A DNA stretch of 64,000 bases from an uncultured Halomonas sp. (GCF_947501415.1 NZ_CANMVL010000010.1:124001-188000); one strand, 5' to 3'; numbered from the stretch's first letter, positions 10,201-18,451 are shown. Program-made: numbers and translations. The notes: generated by a model from the letters alone, not told the origin.

Positions 10201-11266
10201 TGTCGAGTTCTGGGTCGTTGACCCAGTCGCGCAGGGCGCCCAGCCAGTTGGCGCGGCTTTTGCTGTTGAGCTTGCGCTGATCGAAGGCCTTGCCGGCGGC
10301 GGCTGTCTCCAGGGCCTCGTCGAGCTCATCGAGCCAGGCGGGCCAGGGCGCCTTGAGCTCGCCCAGCACTCGCCTGCGTTCTGCCTGCATGCTGGCCAGC
10401 GCCCCGGCGGGTGCAGGGGCATCGTGGAGCAGGTCGGCGTCACCCTGCAGGCGGCGTACGTCCTTGGCCAGGGCGTCGGGGCTCTCCCAGTAGCGGCTGA
10501 CCACCGCCAGGGCCTCGGTATCCAGGGCGTAGTAGAAGCTGCGCCAGTAGTCCCGGGCGACCTCGAGCTCGAGTTCCGACTGGTCGAGGTTCATCTCCAG
10601 GGAGAAGAGGCTGCCGCTCTCGAAGGCGTGCTCGCGCAGCATGCGGTGGCACCAGGAGTGGATGGTGGAGACGGTGGCCTCGTCCATCCACTCGGCGGCC
10701 AGCTGCAGGCGGCGGGCGCAGGCGGGCCAGCGCTCCCGGGGGTAGCTGTCGCGCAGGGCCAGCAACGGGTCGCCGACCTCGTCTTTTGATGGAGCTTTCA
10801 TGGACGGAGCTGATCCGGAGGCAGGCCCCGAAGTGTCGGACCATCGAGTAGGCGCTGTGGACCCCTCCCTGGGCGCTACCGACGCCGTTCCTGGCGTAGG
10901 ACCTCCTCTGCGGCCTGCCTCCGGCGCTCCTTCGGCGGCATCGAAATGGGGGACTGTCCCCGGTTCCGTCTCTGGTTCCGGTGATTGAAATGCCTCGGCG
11001 GCTTCCACCAGTCGGGCGCGGATGCGGTCGCGCAGCTCCCGGGTGGCGGCGTTGGTAAAGGTGACCACCAGGATCTCCGGCGGGGTGAGGGCACGGGGGA
11101 AGCTCCCGGTGTCGGTCTCGTCCCGCGGGCCCAGTACCAGGCGCACGTAGAGCAGGGCGATGGTGAAAGTCTTGCCGGTACCGGCGCTGGCCTCGATCAG
11201 CCGGCTGCCGGTGAGCGGCAGATGGATCGGGTCCAGGGTCGGGGGCGTCTGGTCCTGTGGGGTCAT
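7292..11266 (-). CDS. recB: RecBCD exonuclease V beta subunit RecB (helicase-nuclease)
   Basis: RecB carries the 3'-5' helicase and the only nuclease domain of RecBCD. The 1324-residue protein shows Walker A (EASAGTGKTFTIAL, about residue 24), the UvrD-type DEFQDTDPVQY motif, ITIHKSKGLEYP, and a C-terminal nuclease with GFIDLV and YVLDWKSNHLG, holding the Asp-Asp-Lys catalytic set. It is about 140 residues longer than the E. coli enzyme. Part of the excess is a low-complexity Pro/Gly/Ala/Ser stretch at about residues 94-165, encoded by inverted-repeat DNA (see the repeat at 10815-10961). It overlaps recC upstream and recD downstream by 4 nt each. Confidence 0.96.
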   Translation of the reverse strand: MTPQDQTPPTLDPIHLPLTGSRLIEASAGTGKTFTIALLYVRLVLGPRDETDTGSFPRALTPPEILVVTFTNAATRELRDRIRARLVEAAEAFQSPEPETEPGTVPHFDAAEGAPEAGRRGGPTPGTASVAPREGSTAPTRWSDTSGPASGSAPSMKAPSKDEVGDPLLALRDSYPRERWPACARRLQLAAEWMDEATVSTIHSWCHRMLREHAFESGSLFSLEMNLDQSELELEVARDYWRSFYYALDTEALAVVSRYWESPDALAKDVRRLQGDADLLHDAPAPAGALASMQAERRRVLGELKAPWPAWLDELDEALETAAAGKAFDQRKLNSKSRANWLGALRDWVNDPELDTPALTDTAWKRLTPEGIAEIWKDGAPLKHAALQAIAELPDRLQALPDAHADLLAHAVRWMNERRRRVQQRRAELGPDDLLERLDVAFAGPSGEALAAHVRRQFPVALVDEFQDTDPVQYRLFDHVYRLAAEPDPGDPSGILLIGDPKQAIYAFRGADIHTYLQARRDTAGRHVTLGTNFRSAEAMVAAVNRVFRFAESHPAGRGAFMFRSTEGDNPVPFLPVAAKGRKDVLTREGAPVPAMTLWHLPTEDGASEEGIAKGAYFEEMAARCATHMAELLREGQAGRTGFSEPGEPFRALAPSDLAVLVNNAGEARAIRDALLERGIKSVYLSDKEGVFETPAALELEIWLAACAEPDSERRLHAALAMHSLGMSLAALDALQHDELVWEERVLQFRAYQRQWQRQGVLPMLHRLLADFGVPTRLLKSTSGERHLTDLLHLGELLQQASAELDGEHALLRHLGEARAQPPAQADSHRLRLESDADLVQVITIHKSKGLEYPLVFLPFICAFRAKKASDLPLTWHDEAGRRRLSLKPDETVLARADDERLGEDLRKLYVALTRARHATWLGLAPLKELERSAIGQVLTAGAPLSPPATEGLLEALVPLAQGAEESELRVLPAPEADDRVVALETSDQPLREALSPVRRAREHWWIASYSALQLSGARIEGEGDESALLEEPEKALLIEPETALEATAREMRDEPSDPAQPLRVSDDSLHRFPRGPAAGTFLHGLLEWAGQEGFSRLAAEPERLDDTLARRANLRGWRDRIPALQAWLRGLLASELPVPKAPDGPVAPLRLDRLESTRYQVELEFWFAAHRVDTTRLDALVSTHTLGGAARPALERDRLNGMLKGFIDLVVEHEGRFYVLDWKSNHLGRDDEAYSEAAMRDAVLERRYDLQYCLYLLALHRLLRARLPNYDIDRHLGGALYVFLRGQHAPSRGVHRERPPRQLIEALDALFRDADTTALEAQP
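10815..10961. repeat. Inverted-repeat element translated inside recB
   Basis: CCGGAGGCAGGCC at 10815-10827 is the exact reverse complement of GGCCTGCCTCCGG at 10912-10924, a 13-bp arm pair enclosing about 84 bp that itself holds short inverted segments. A second palindrome, GGGGACTGTCCCC (10949-10961), follows. All of it is read through by recB as a low-complexity insert between helicase motif I and the conserved DEATVSTIHSWCHRML region. It resembles palindromic repeats that have entered reading frames, but a family assignment needs a genome-wide copy count. Confidence 0.6.
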
Positions 11267-14200
11267 GTCCTGTCTCCGTTGCCCTTTCCGGTGCTTCCCC
11301 TGGTGCTCTTCCCTTTCGGCTTCTTCACCGCATGTAGCAACGGGGCGTAGAGCCGTTCGGCCAGCTCGGCGAAGCCCATGGGGTCAGACCCCATGAACTC
11401 GGGGTCAGACCCCATGGGCGATAGCGCGTCACGCAACATGAGTTCCAGCTGCGGCCACTGGCGCATCAGGTAGGCATCACGGCCGCGCTCGCCATGATCG
11501 TTGTTGAAGCCACTGCCGTAGTAGGCGGTGACGAGGGCTCTCCAGGCCTTGGTATCCTCATCGCCTGCCTCACCGGCGAGGCAGCGTTGCATGGCCTGGG
11601 GCGTGCCGCCCTTCTCGAGCCAGGCGAAGGCGGCATCCCTGGCCAGCGGCAGGGGCGTGGCCATGCCGTGCTGCCAGGCGGCGACGATGGTTGCCAGGTG
11701 CGCGCGGGCCTCCTCGGCGGGCAGCGGAGCGAGGGTGCCACCACCGGCGCGGGAGAGCAGTCGGGTGGTCATGGGCCCTTCCAGCTGGCCGGCGAGGTGG
11801 GCGACCCAGGGGGTGAGCCAGTGCTTCCAGTGGTACTTGCCCTTGTTGACCAGGCTGCTGGTGGTAAGCAGTACACGGCAGCGCTCCATGGCATCGTTGA
11901 CCCGCAGCTCGCCCAGCCAGTCCTCCAGTGCCGGGGCGTCGCCCGGTGTCTCCCGGAGGTCGAGCGAGATGTCCAGCGGCTCCTGCATGGCATGGGGCCA
12001 CTCCTCAAGCACCTGACGATATTCGGAGAAGAGACTCTCCATGGGCTCGACGAGCTCGTCACGCATGCGCTCGGCGAAGCCGCCCATGGCCAGGCGCCCC
12101 TCGCGTTCCAGGCGCTCCAGGGTGGCCAGCATGGCGGGCTCATGGGGTTCACCGGCCTCCACCGCCGTGCGGCTCGCCTCGATCAAGGCATTCTGCAGCT
12201 GCCAGCGGTCGAGGCCATCCAGGATGAAGGGTTCACTGTCGAGGGACTCGGTGGCCTCGGTATCGAGGTGGACCTTGAGTCGAGTGTTGTAGAAGGCCTC
12301 CACCGGTGCCTTGAGGAAGTGGCCCAGCTGGGCCAGGGTCAGCGGGTTCTCCTGGTGGAATGGCGCCAGCGGTGCCGCCGTGGTCGAGTCGGCCTTGGAC
12401 TCGGTGTCGTGGCGATGCAGCTCGCGCCACTCGTGGGCGTAGGTGGCGAGACCCGAGCCCTCTCCACCGGTGCCCGGTGCCGCACCTCGGAAATAGTCGA
12501 TGCTGAAGGGTTGCAGCGGATGCTCGGTGGTCAGCGCGGCCAGCAGGGGGTTGCCGCTGGCTTCGTCCTCGCTTCCGGCCAGGCGCCAGCCCCGGGCGAG
12601 GTGATCGCGCAGCTGACCGAGCAGCACCGAGGGGGGCTGCTCCGTGTTGTCGATGATGCTGCGTCCCACCCAGCTGATGCTCAGCCGGTCGCGGGCCGAG
12701 AGCATTGCCTCGAGGAACAGGTAGCGGTCGTCCTCGCGGCGCGAGCGGTCGCCGGGACGGTAATCCTGAGCCATCAGGTCGATATCCAGCGGGCGCTGTA
12801 CTCGCGGGTAGTCGGCATCGTTCATGCCCAGCAGGCAGACGTGGCGGAAGGGGATGGCGCGCATCGGCATCAGGGTGGCGATGTTCACCGCCCCGGCCAG
12901 GAAGCGCTGGGAGAGGCTCGCCTCGTCGATCTGGGCAAGCCAGTGCTCGCGCACCACCGAGAGCGGCAGGGGTTCGCTGAGCTCGGCCTCCTCGGCGCTC
13001 TCCTGCCAGCTTTCCAGTGCCTGCTCGAGTCGCGTCAGCGCCATCAGGTCCTGGTCCGAGTCGGCCAGGAAACAGGCCTCCAACAGGCCGCGCAGCCGCT
13101 CACCCCAGGTGGCCACATCACAGGGCTCGGCCAGGGTGCGCCACTGGGTTTCCAGGGTATCGACAAGGTCAATCAGCGGGCCGGCCAGAGCCGCCTCCAG
13201 CCCGCCGATATCGTCATAGGGTTCCACACCCTGCCAGGGCCCCTCGGCGGCATTTCCCACCGCATAGCCGAGCAGCAGCCGGCGCAGGCCGAAGGACCAG
13301 GTGTTGGCGGTGAGGCCCTCCGGCAGGTCGAGGCTCTGGCGCTGATGGGCGTCGAGCCCCCAGCGGATGCCGGCACCCTCGATCCAGCGGCGCAGGGTGG
13401 GCAGGCCACTCTCCGGGATGCCGAAGCGTGCACGCAGCGCCGGCACCTCCAGCAGGTCGAGGAGGTCGCTTACCGAGAGGCGCAGTTCCGGCAGGCGCAG
13501 CAGCGATTCCAGGGCGATCAGCAGCGGCAGGCGGTGGCGGCTGGCCTGGTCGGAGAGGGTGAAGGGGATATGGCGCGGATCGTCGGCGTCGAGGCGACCG
13601 AATACCGCCTGCACCGCGGCGGCGTACTGGTCCACGTCGGGCACCATCACCAGGATGTCGCGAGGCTTGAGGGTCGGGTCCTCGCTGAAGGCGGCGAGCA
13701 GCTGGTCGTGAAGGATCTCCACCTCACGCAGGGCACTGTGGGCCACCTGGAAGCGCAGCGAACGGTCGTGGGCCGGGTCCACCGCCGGCCAGGTGTCACG
13801 AGTCTCCTGGAGAGGGCGAAGCTCGAGAATATCGTCCTGCAGCTGGCGAAGCAGGCTGGGGCTCATCTCCGGGGAGACCGCCGCTGCCTCGCTCTCGCCC
13901 AGGGGGGATTCGAACAGGTCGATGCGCAGTGACTCGCCCTCGAACAGACGACGATAGGCCTGGGCCTCGTCGAACTCATCCAGCAGGCGCAGGTAGTCGC
14001 GGCCCTGCTTGCCCCAGGCGGCCAGCAGTGGCTGGGCATGCAGATGCAGCTCGGTCTCGGCCAGGTCCTTCGGCATGCCGGGGCGCCGCTGCTGGCGCCG
14101 ACGCTCCGCCCGAAGGAGGTCCTTGTGCTCGATGATATCCGCCCAGTAGTGGCGGCAGGGGTTGTGCACGCAGAGCAGCACCTGGCTGACCCGGGCCATG

Positions 14201-14994
14201 GCGGCCAGTGCCTCGAGGGTCTGGGCGGGCAGCGAGGAGATACCGAAGACGATGACCCGGCGGGGCAGGCCGTGCGGACGATGCGTTGTGTCGAGCTCCC
14301 GGCATGCTTCCAGAAAGCGTTCGTGCACCGCCGCGCGGCTCGAGGCGAGGCCCGCCTCGCCATGGGCCCTGGCGATGTCTTCGCGCAGTACCCGCCACAG
14401 CTCGGCCTGCCAGCACTGCTCCTCGGCGAGAAGACGCGCCTCGCCCCGGGCGGAGATCAGCACATCCTCCCCCTTCGCCCAGGCGGCTAGCCAGTCGGCG
14501 CGATAGACCTGGTACTGGTCGAAGAGGTCCGCCAGGCGCTCGGCGAGCTGATGGCGCTTGCGCAGGTCGTCATCGCCTTCCAGGAAGCGTGCCAGGGGAG
14601 CGAAGGTGGAGGCGTCGAGCAGAGTCGGCAGCAGCCGCATCAGCCGCCACACCAGGCGCGGCTTGTCGAAGGGGGAGACCGGGGGCACGGCGTCTTCGCC
14701 TTCTCGTTGGGCGAGAACGGCCCGATAGGCCTGCCACAGGAAGCGCGCGGGCAGGGTCACGTCCAGGGCCGCGGCGATCCCGGCGCCACCCTGGTCGCGG
14801 TCCTCGGCGAGCGCCAGCTTCAGCCACTGGCTGATGCCGTTGCTCTGCACCAGGATCGTCTCGTTCTCCAGTGGCGCGAGCGGGTGGCGGCGCATCCATT
14901 CGACCGCCAGGCCTCGCAGGGCCTCCAGGCGGTTGCCATGGATCACCATGAAGCCGGGAGTAAGCTCGGTTTCCTGGAAGAGGCATGAGGGCAT
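11263..14994 (-). CDS. recC: RecBCD exonuclease V gamma subunit RecC
   Basis: RecC recognises Chi and holds the RecBCD complex together. The 1243-residue protein has the family N-terminus (VIHGNRLEALRGLAVEWM, ILVQSNGISQWLK) and the conserved inactive helicase and nuclease folds, with RRVIVFGISSLP, MRAIPFRHVCLLGMND and TLAQLGHFLKAPVEAF. The start at 14994 is supported by AAGGA 6 nt upstream. It is the first gene of recC-recB-recD and overlaps recB by 4 nt. Near its C-terminus it contains a duplicated heptad (MGSDPEF, MGSDPMG) encoded by tandem GGGGTCAGACCCC palindromes, which looks like repeat DNA captured in the gene. It is about 120 residues longer than the E. coli protein. Confidence 0.95.
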   Translation of the reverse strand: MPSCLFQETELTPGFMVIHGNRLEALRGLAVEWMRRHPLAPLENETILVQSNGISQWLKLALAEDRDQGGAGIAAALDVTLPARFLWQAYRAVLAQREGEDAVPPVSPFDKPRLVWRLMRLLPTLLDASTFAPLARFLEGDDDLRKRHQLAERLADLFDQYQVYRADWLAAWAKGEDVLISARGEARLLAEEQCWQAELWRVLREDIARAHGEAGLASSRAAVHERFLEACRELDTTHRPHGLPRRVIVFGISSLPAQTLEALAAMARVSQVLLCVHNPCRHYWADIIEHKDLLRAERRRQQRRPGMPKDLAETELHLHAQPLLAAWGKQGRDYLRLLDEFDEAQAYRRLFEGESLRIDLFESPLGESEAAAVSPEMSPSLLRQLQDDILELRPLQETRDTWPAVDPAHDRSLRFQVAHSALREVEILHDQLLAAFSEDPTLKPRDILVMVPDVDQYAAAVQAVFGRLDADDPRHIPFTLSDQASRHRLPLLIALESLLRLPELRLSVSDLLDLLEVPALRARFGIPESGLPTLRRWIEGAGIRWGLDAHQRQSLDLPEGLTANTWSFGLRRLLLGYAVGNAAEGPWQGVEPYDDIGGLEAALAGPLIDLVDTLETQWRTLAEPCDVATWGERLRGLLEACFLADSDQDLMALTRLEQALESWQESAEEAELSEPLPLSVVREHWLAQIDEASLSQRFLAGAVNIATLMPMRAIPFRHVCLLGMNDADYPRVQRPLDIDLMAQDYRPGDRSRREDDRYLFLEAMLSARDRLSISWVGRSIIDNTEQPPSVLLGQLRDHLARGWRLAGSEDEASGNPLLAALTTEHPLQPFSIDYFRGAAPGTGGEGSGLATYAHEWRELHRHDTESKADSTTAAPLAPFHQENPLTLAQLGHFLKAPVEAFYNTRLKVHLDTEATESLDSEPFILDGLDRWQLQNALIEASRTAVEAGEPHEPAMLATLERLEREGRLAMGGFAERMRDELVEPMESLFSEYRQVLEEWPHAMQEPLDISLDLRETPGDAPALEDWLGELRVNDAMERCRVLLTTSSLVNKGKYHWKHWLTPWVAHLAGQLEGPMTTRLLSRAGGGTLAPLPAEEARAHLATIVAAWQHGMATPLPLARDAAFAWLEKGGTPQAMQRCLAGEAGDEDTKAWRALVTAYYGSGFNNDHGERGRDAYLMRQWPQLELMLRDALSPMGSDPEFMGSDPMGFAELAERLYAPLLHAVKKPKGKSTRGSTGKGNGDRT
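11380..11413. repeat. Two tandem GGGGTCAGACCCC palindromes inside recC
   Basis: The perfect palindrome GGGGTC-A-GACCCC occurs at 11380-11392 and again at 11401-11413, a 21-bp period, so it adds a 7-residue repeat without shifting the frame. The similar GGGGAC-T-GTCCCC lies in recB. Palindromes of this style are common as REP-like repeats near RAYT transposases in gammaproteobacteria; that link is from general knowledge, and no RAYT gene is in this window. Confidence 0.65.
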
Positions 14995-15149
14995 GGCGAG
15001 TCCTTCGCAACGATAGGCGGACCCTCATGGTGCCGTAAATCGGCAGGGGCATGAAGCGAGTCACGCCCCCGCCGATGTCGCGCTGTTTCGAAAAGGGGCG
15101 AGGCACGGGCCTTGCAGTTCGTCATGGCCCGATTGAGTGTCTCGTCAGG

Positions 15150-15737
15150 CTAGCGGGCTTGGGGGCTTAGCGCCTTTTCTCCCGCCTGAAGCTGCCGGCT
15201 CCAGTCGCCAAGGGCCGTTACCAGCTTGGCGATGAACTCGCGTGTGGTCTCATCGGCAAGACGGCCTTCGGCATCGAAGCGTTGATGGGCAGAGGAAATC
15301 ATCACTTCCGGCTTGTTCACGCAATGCATGTCCAGAGCGACCATGGTACGCCGCAGATCATATTGCGCACGCACCCCGCCCAGCAGGCTCATGCTGGCGC
15401 TCATGATCGCGGCGGGCTTGCCGGCGAACGGCTGGGGCCGTTCGCGAGAGACCCAGTCGATGGCATTCTTCAGCACACCGGACATCGAGTAGTTGTATTC
15501 CGGCGTGGCGAACAGCAGCGCGTCGGCCTCCTTGATCTGCTCCGCGAGCCTGGCCACGGCAGCGGGGACTTCCCGATCACGCTGGTCCTGGTCGTAGAGG
15601 GGGATCCGTGACAGATCGGCGAACTCGATGATGATGTCGGCAGGGGCCGCGTCCCTGGCCGCACGAAGTGCCGCGGTATTGTAGGAGTCCTTTCGCAGGC
15701 TGCCGGAAATGGCGAGAACCTTGAGCGTGTCAGTCAT
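15150..15737 (-). CDS. NAD(P)H-dependent FMN reductase (azoreductase-like flavodoxin fold)
   Basis: Predicted to reduce FMN or quinone/azo substrates with NAD(P)H. The 195-residue protein carries the FMN phosphate loop ISGSLRKDSYN (about 8-18) and the conserved FATPEYNYSMSGVLKNAIDW (about 75-94) of the SsuE/ChrR family. ATG 15737 is chosen over an upstream in-frame ATG because AAGGAG lies 7 nt before it. It lies downstream of a pirin gene in the same orientation, a frequent pairing in proteobacteria; that pirin is dead here. Substrate cannot be told from sequence. Confidence 0.9.
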   Translation of the reverse strand: MTDTLKVLAISGSLRKDSYNTAALRAARDAAPADIIIEFADLSRIPLYDQDQRDREVPAAVARLAEQIKEADALLFATPEYNYSMSGVLKNAIDWVSRERPQPFAGKPAAIMSASMSLLGGVRAQYDLRRTMVALDMHCVNKPEVMISSAHQRFDAEGRLADETTREFIAKLVTALGDWSRQLQAGEKALSPQAR

Positions 15738-16378
15738 GACGTCTCCTTGAAGGGTGTACTGGCATTGTGCGTCGAGCAAGCAGGGGCGATGACACCCCGT
15801 CGATCGACACTATCTCGAACTTACGCAAGATCAAACAGCAGGACCTCCGAGGCCTCGATGCCGGTCACGTCGATGGGCTCTCCCGGCTCGAAGGCGGCGG
15901 CGTCGCCGGCCGAGAGCCGCTGGCCGTTGACCTCGGCCGCGCCGCGGGCCACATGCAGCCACGCATGGCGTACCGTCGGTGTCGCTGCCTGTTCGCCGGC
16001 ATCGAACAGTCCGGCATGGAGGTTGACGTCCTGGTTGATGCTGACCTAACCATCGCGGCCCGCTTCGGAAACCACCAGTCGCCACTCTCCCTGTCGCTGC
16101 TCTTCCGGAAAGCGCTTCTGCTCGTAGCTGGGAGCGATACCCTGTTGCTTTGGCTCGATCCAGATCTGCAGGAAGTGAAGCCCCTCACTCGAGGAGTTGT
16201 TGAACTCACTGTGCACCACACCGGTACCCGCCGACATGCGCTGCACATCACCGGGTTGCATGACCGCTCCATTACCCATGCTGTCCTTGTGGGCCATGCC
16301 CCCCAGTGTCAGGATGAGTGTCGCGCCATCTGATACCCTGTTCTTATAAACCCGACCAGGGGGCAAAAGGAGACACTC

Positions 16379-16876
16379 ATGCCTCGTTACTCCGAGGAGC
16401 GCCGGCAAGCCGTAGTGACCAAGCTGCTGCCTCCCCACAACCTCTCCCCGAAGGTGATCGCGGAGCAGGAAGGGATCTCGCTGGGTACCGTCTACAAGTG
16501 GCGCAAGGAAGCCCGCGCCGAGGGGCGTTGCTTGCCGGACGCTCTGGGCAAGGGCGCCGATGGCTGGTCGTCCAAGGACAAGTTCAGCGCCGTGATCGAG
16601 ACCGCCTCGATGAACGCCCAGGAGACGGCGGAATACTGCCGCCGCCGAGGGATTTATCCCGAGCAGCTCGAGCGGTGGCGACACGACTGCGAGCAAGCCG
16701 CCAGCCTCTCGCACTCGGAACGCCAACGTGAGGCCGACGAGGCCAAGCAGCAACGCAAGCGCATCAAAGCCCTGGAGAAGGAGCTCGCCCGCAAGAACGA
16801 GGCCCTGGCAGAAACCACGGCGTTACTGGCCCTCAGAAAAAAGGCGAGGGCGATTTGGGGGGACGAGGACGCATGA
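16379..16876 (+). CDS. IS3-family transposase OrfA (DNA-binding helix-turn-helix)
   Basis: 165 residues. It has an N-terminal helix-turn-helix of the transposase_8 type ([36 protein letters not shown], about residues 2-42), a second helical module with [17 protein letters not shown], and a C-terminal coiled coil rich in Glu/Lys (about 115-160) that likely mediates dimerisation as in IS911 OrfA. AAGGAG sits 6 nt before the ATG. The stop overlaps the OrfB start (ATGA, 16873-16876). An A6G slippery site at 16837-16843 lies in the correct phase for -1 slippage into OrfB. Confidence 0.92.
   Translation: MPRYSEERRQAVVTKLLPPHNLSPKVIAEQEGISLGTVYKWRKEARAEGRCLPDALGKGADGWSSKDKFSAVIETASMNAQETAEYCRRRGIYPEQLERWRHDCEQAASLSHSERQREADEAKQQRKRIKALEKELARKNEALAETTALLALRKKARAIWGDEDA
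16837..16843 (+). promoter_or_regulatory. Programmed -1 frameshift site (A AAA AAG)
   Basis: In the OrfA frame the codons read AGA AAA AAG, so A_AAA_AAG is positioned as a classic slippery heptamer. A one-base backward slip enters the OrfB frame, which is open from here to the OrfB stop, giving an OrfAB fusion transposase as in IS3/IS911. Confidence 0.65.
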
Positions 16877-17946
16877 TCAGCACCCCAGATCGCCAACGCG
16901 CCATCGCGCTGATCGAAGAAGCCCGGGCCCAGGGTGCCCGACTGGAGGCCGCCTGCCGCGAGCTAGGTATCACCGCCAGAACGTACCAGCGCTGGACGCG
17001 CGACGGCGAGCTACGCGAGGACCAGCGCCCTTTGGTCGACCGGCCGGTGCCGGCTAACGCGCTGACACCGGCCGAAGAGCAGGAAATCCTCGACGTGTGC
17101 CATCGTCCCAAGTACGCCAGCCTGCCGCCAGAGCAGATTGTGGTGCGCCTGTTCGACGAGGAGCAGCGCTACCTGGCATCCCCCTCGACGTTCTACCGTG
17201 TCCTGCACAAGCACCAGGAGGTAGTGCACCGCGGCCGCGCCAAACCGCCTCAACGCCGCGCCGAGCCGACGACCTACCAGGCCACCGCGCCCAACCAAGT
17301 GTGGTCGTGGGACGCGACCTGGATGGGCGGCCCGATCAAGGGGCAGTACTACTACCTGGTGATGATGATCGACATCTATAGCCGCAAGATCACCGGCTGG
17401 GAGGTGTTCCTGGCCGAGTCGGCCCATAACTCTCGCAGCGTGCTGGAGCGGGCGGTGCTGGCCGAGCAGATCATCGATCAGCCACTGGTGTTGCATGCGG
17501 ACAACGGCAGCCCGTTCAAGGGCGCGACGCTGCTGGAGAAGCTGCATGACCTTGGCATCACCCCGTCCTTCAGCCGGCCGCGGGTCAGCAACGACAATCC
17601 CTATTCGGAGGCGCTGTTTCGCACCTGCAAGTACCGGCCTTGCTACCCAGTTAATGGGTTCGTCACGGTCGACGACGCCCGTGAGTGGGTGGCCGGCTTC
17701 GTGCAGTGGTACAACCACGAGCATCGCCACAGCGGGATCCGCCTGGTGACACCGGCACAGCGCCACGCTGGAGAGGATACCGAGGTGCTGGCTAAGCGCC
17801 ATGCCATCAATCAGGCAGCGCGTGCGGCCAACCCCGCTCGTTGGAGCGGTAAGACCCGCAACTGGACGCCGATTGGCACCGTGTCGCTTAACCCGGAGCG
17901 GGAGCTCCAGGTCACCGTCGCCGAACCGGAAAAACAGGCGGCTTGA
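16873..17946 (+). CDS. IS3-family transposase OrfB (DDE integrase core)
   Basis: 357 residues. The integrase catalytic core shows the three acidic residues: Asp in SWDATWMGGP (about residue 152), Asp in LHADNGSP (about 210) and Glu in NPYSEALFRT (about 246), followed by the FVQWYNHEHRHSGI segment typical of this family. ATG 16873 overlaps the OrfA stop; a frameshifted OrfAB product is also possible. The product would cut and join the element ends. No internal stop or frameshift is seen, so the enzyme looks intact. Confidence 0.93.
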   Translation: MISTPDRQRAIALIEEARAQGARLEAACRELGITARTYQRWTRDGELREDQRPLVDRPVPANALTPAEEQEILDVCHRPKYASLPPEQIVVRLFDEEQRYLASPSTFYRVLHKHQEVVHRGRAKPPQRRAEPTTYQATAPNQVWSWDATWMGGPIKGQYYYLVMMIDIYSRKITGWEVFLAESAHNSRSVLERAVLAEQIIDQPLVLHADNGSPFKGATLLEKLHDLGITPSFSRPRVSNDNPYSEALFRTCKYRPCYPVNGFVTVDDAREWVAGFVQWYNHEHRHSGIRLVTPAQRHAGEDTEVLAKRHAINQAARAANPARWSGKTRNWTPIGTVSLNPERELQVTVAEPEKQAA

Positions 17947-18451
17947 AGGACCTCAGAGGCGACAGATTTCTTGACAACTACCGATGCTGCCCGACAGCAC
18001 GTAGGAGATGATCTCCATGTTCCGATGTGGGTGGGCGCCGAAGCCGGCCCCGCCCTGGACTCGGTCTTCGTTGATGACACGCAGCTTCCTGAACCCCAGA
18101 TGGTCGGGGTCGAAGTAGTCGGCGAACGAGAAGGTGTGACGGGAGCGTAACCAGCCGTGATTGGCATGACCGCGTTCATTGGCGCGTCGCAGGATCATCT
18201 TGTACCTCCTGGAGTGGTGAGATAAGTCGGATGGAGAGCGTCGTTGCGGGCTCGGTCCCGTAGCGATGTGTGCATGTTATTTGTTCATTTTAATCGATTG
18301 AAAGCGGCATTTTTTGCATTAAAGGTTCGATTTATACGAAAATTTTGATCCGAGTGTTTCAGCTTGCGCTGCCAGTCACATTCCCTTCAGGGGCGGGACG
18401 CACTCCGGGATGGGGTACCATCGGGAACAGGTTCGATAACGGGGATACGGT

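Larger units (their letters stand above)
16300..17983 (+). mobile_element. IS3-family insertion sequence with OrfA and OrfB, inserted in the pirin gene
   Basis: A two-gene element lies between the two halves of pirin. Rebuilding the pirin frame (YVLSGS joined to MAHKDSMG) leaves ATGC at 16296-16299 and again at 17984-17987 as a probable 4-bp target duplication. Imperfect inverted repeats start slightly inside: TGTCAGGATGAGTGTCGC (16307-16324) against the complement of GCGACAGATTTCTTGACA (17959-17976), matching at TGTCA-GA----TGTCGC. The exact ends are uncertain by about 7 bp on each side. Both reading frames are intact and a programmed frameshift signal is present, so the copy may still be active. 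Confidence 0.85.
15821..18198 (-). pseudogene. Pirin family protein (quercetin 2,3-dioxygenase type), interrupted by an IS and a nonsense codon
   Basis: The 5' part (18198 down to about 17984) encodes [30 protein letters not shown] and [18 protein letters not shown], the metal-binding cupin start of pirins. The rest continues from 16299 with [31 protein letters not shown] and [11 protein letters not shown] to a TAA at 15821-15823. An IS splits the gene at the [14 protein letters not shown] boundary. Independently, an in-frame TAG at 16046-16048 replaces a residue in RDG-x-VSINQDV, where relatives usually have serine. The frame is open on both sides of that stop. The gene is therefore broken twice; removing the IS alone would not restore it. 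Confidence 0.92.

Noticed and set aside
8969..10789. 606-codon plus-strand frame opposite recB
   Set aside because: Antisense shadow with no ribosome site or recognisable domain; recB is unmistakable on the other strand.
11494..13932. Long 812-codon open frame on the plus strand opposite recC
   Set aside because: It is the antisense shadow of recC in high-GC DNA; its translation is rich in Gly, Gln, Val and Leu without domain motifs, whereas the recC frame has clear family motifs.
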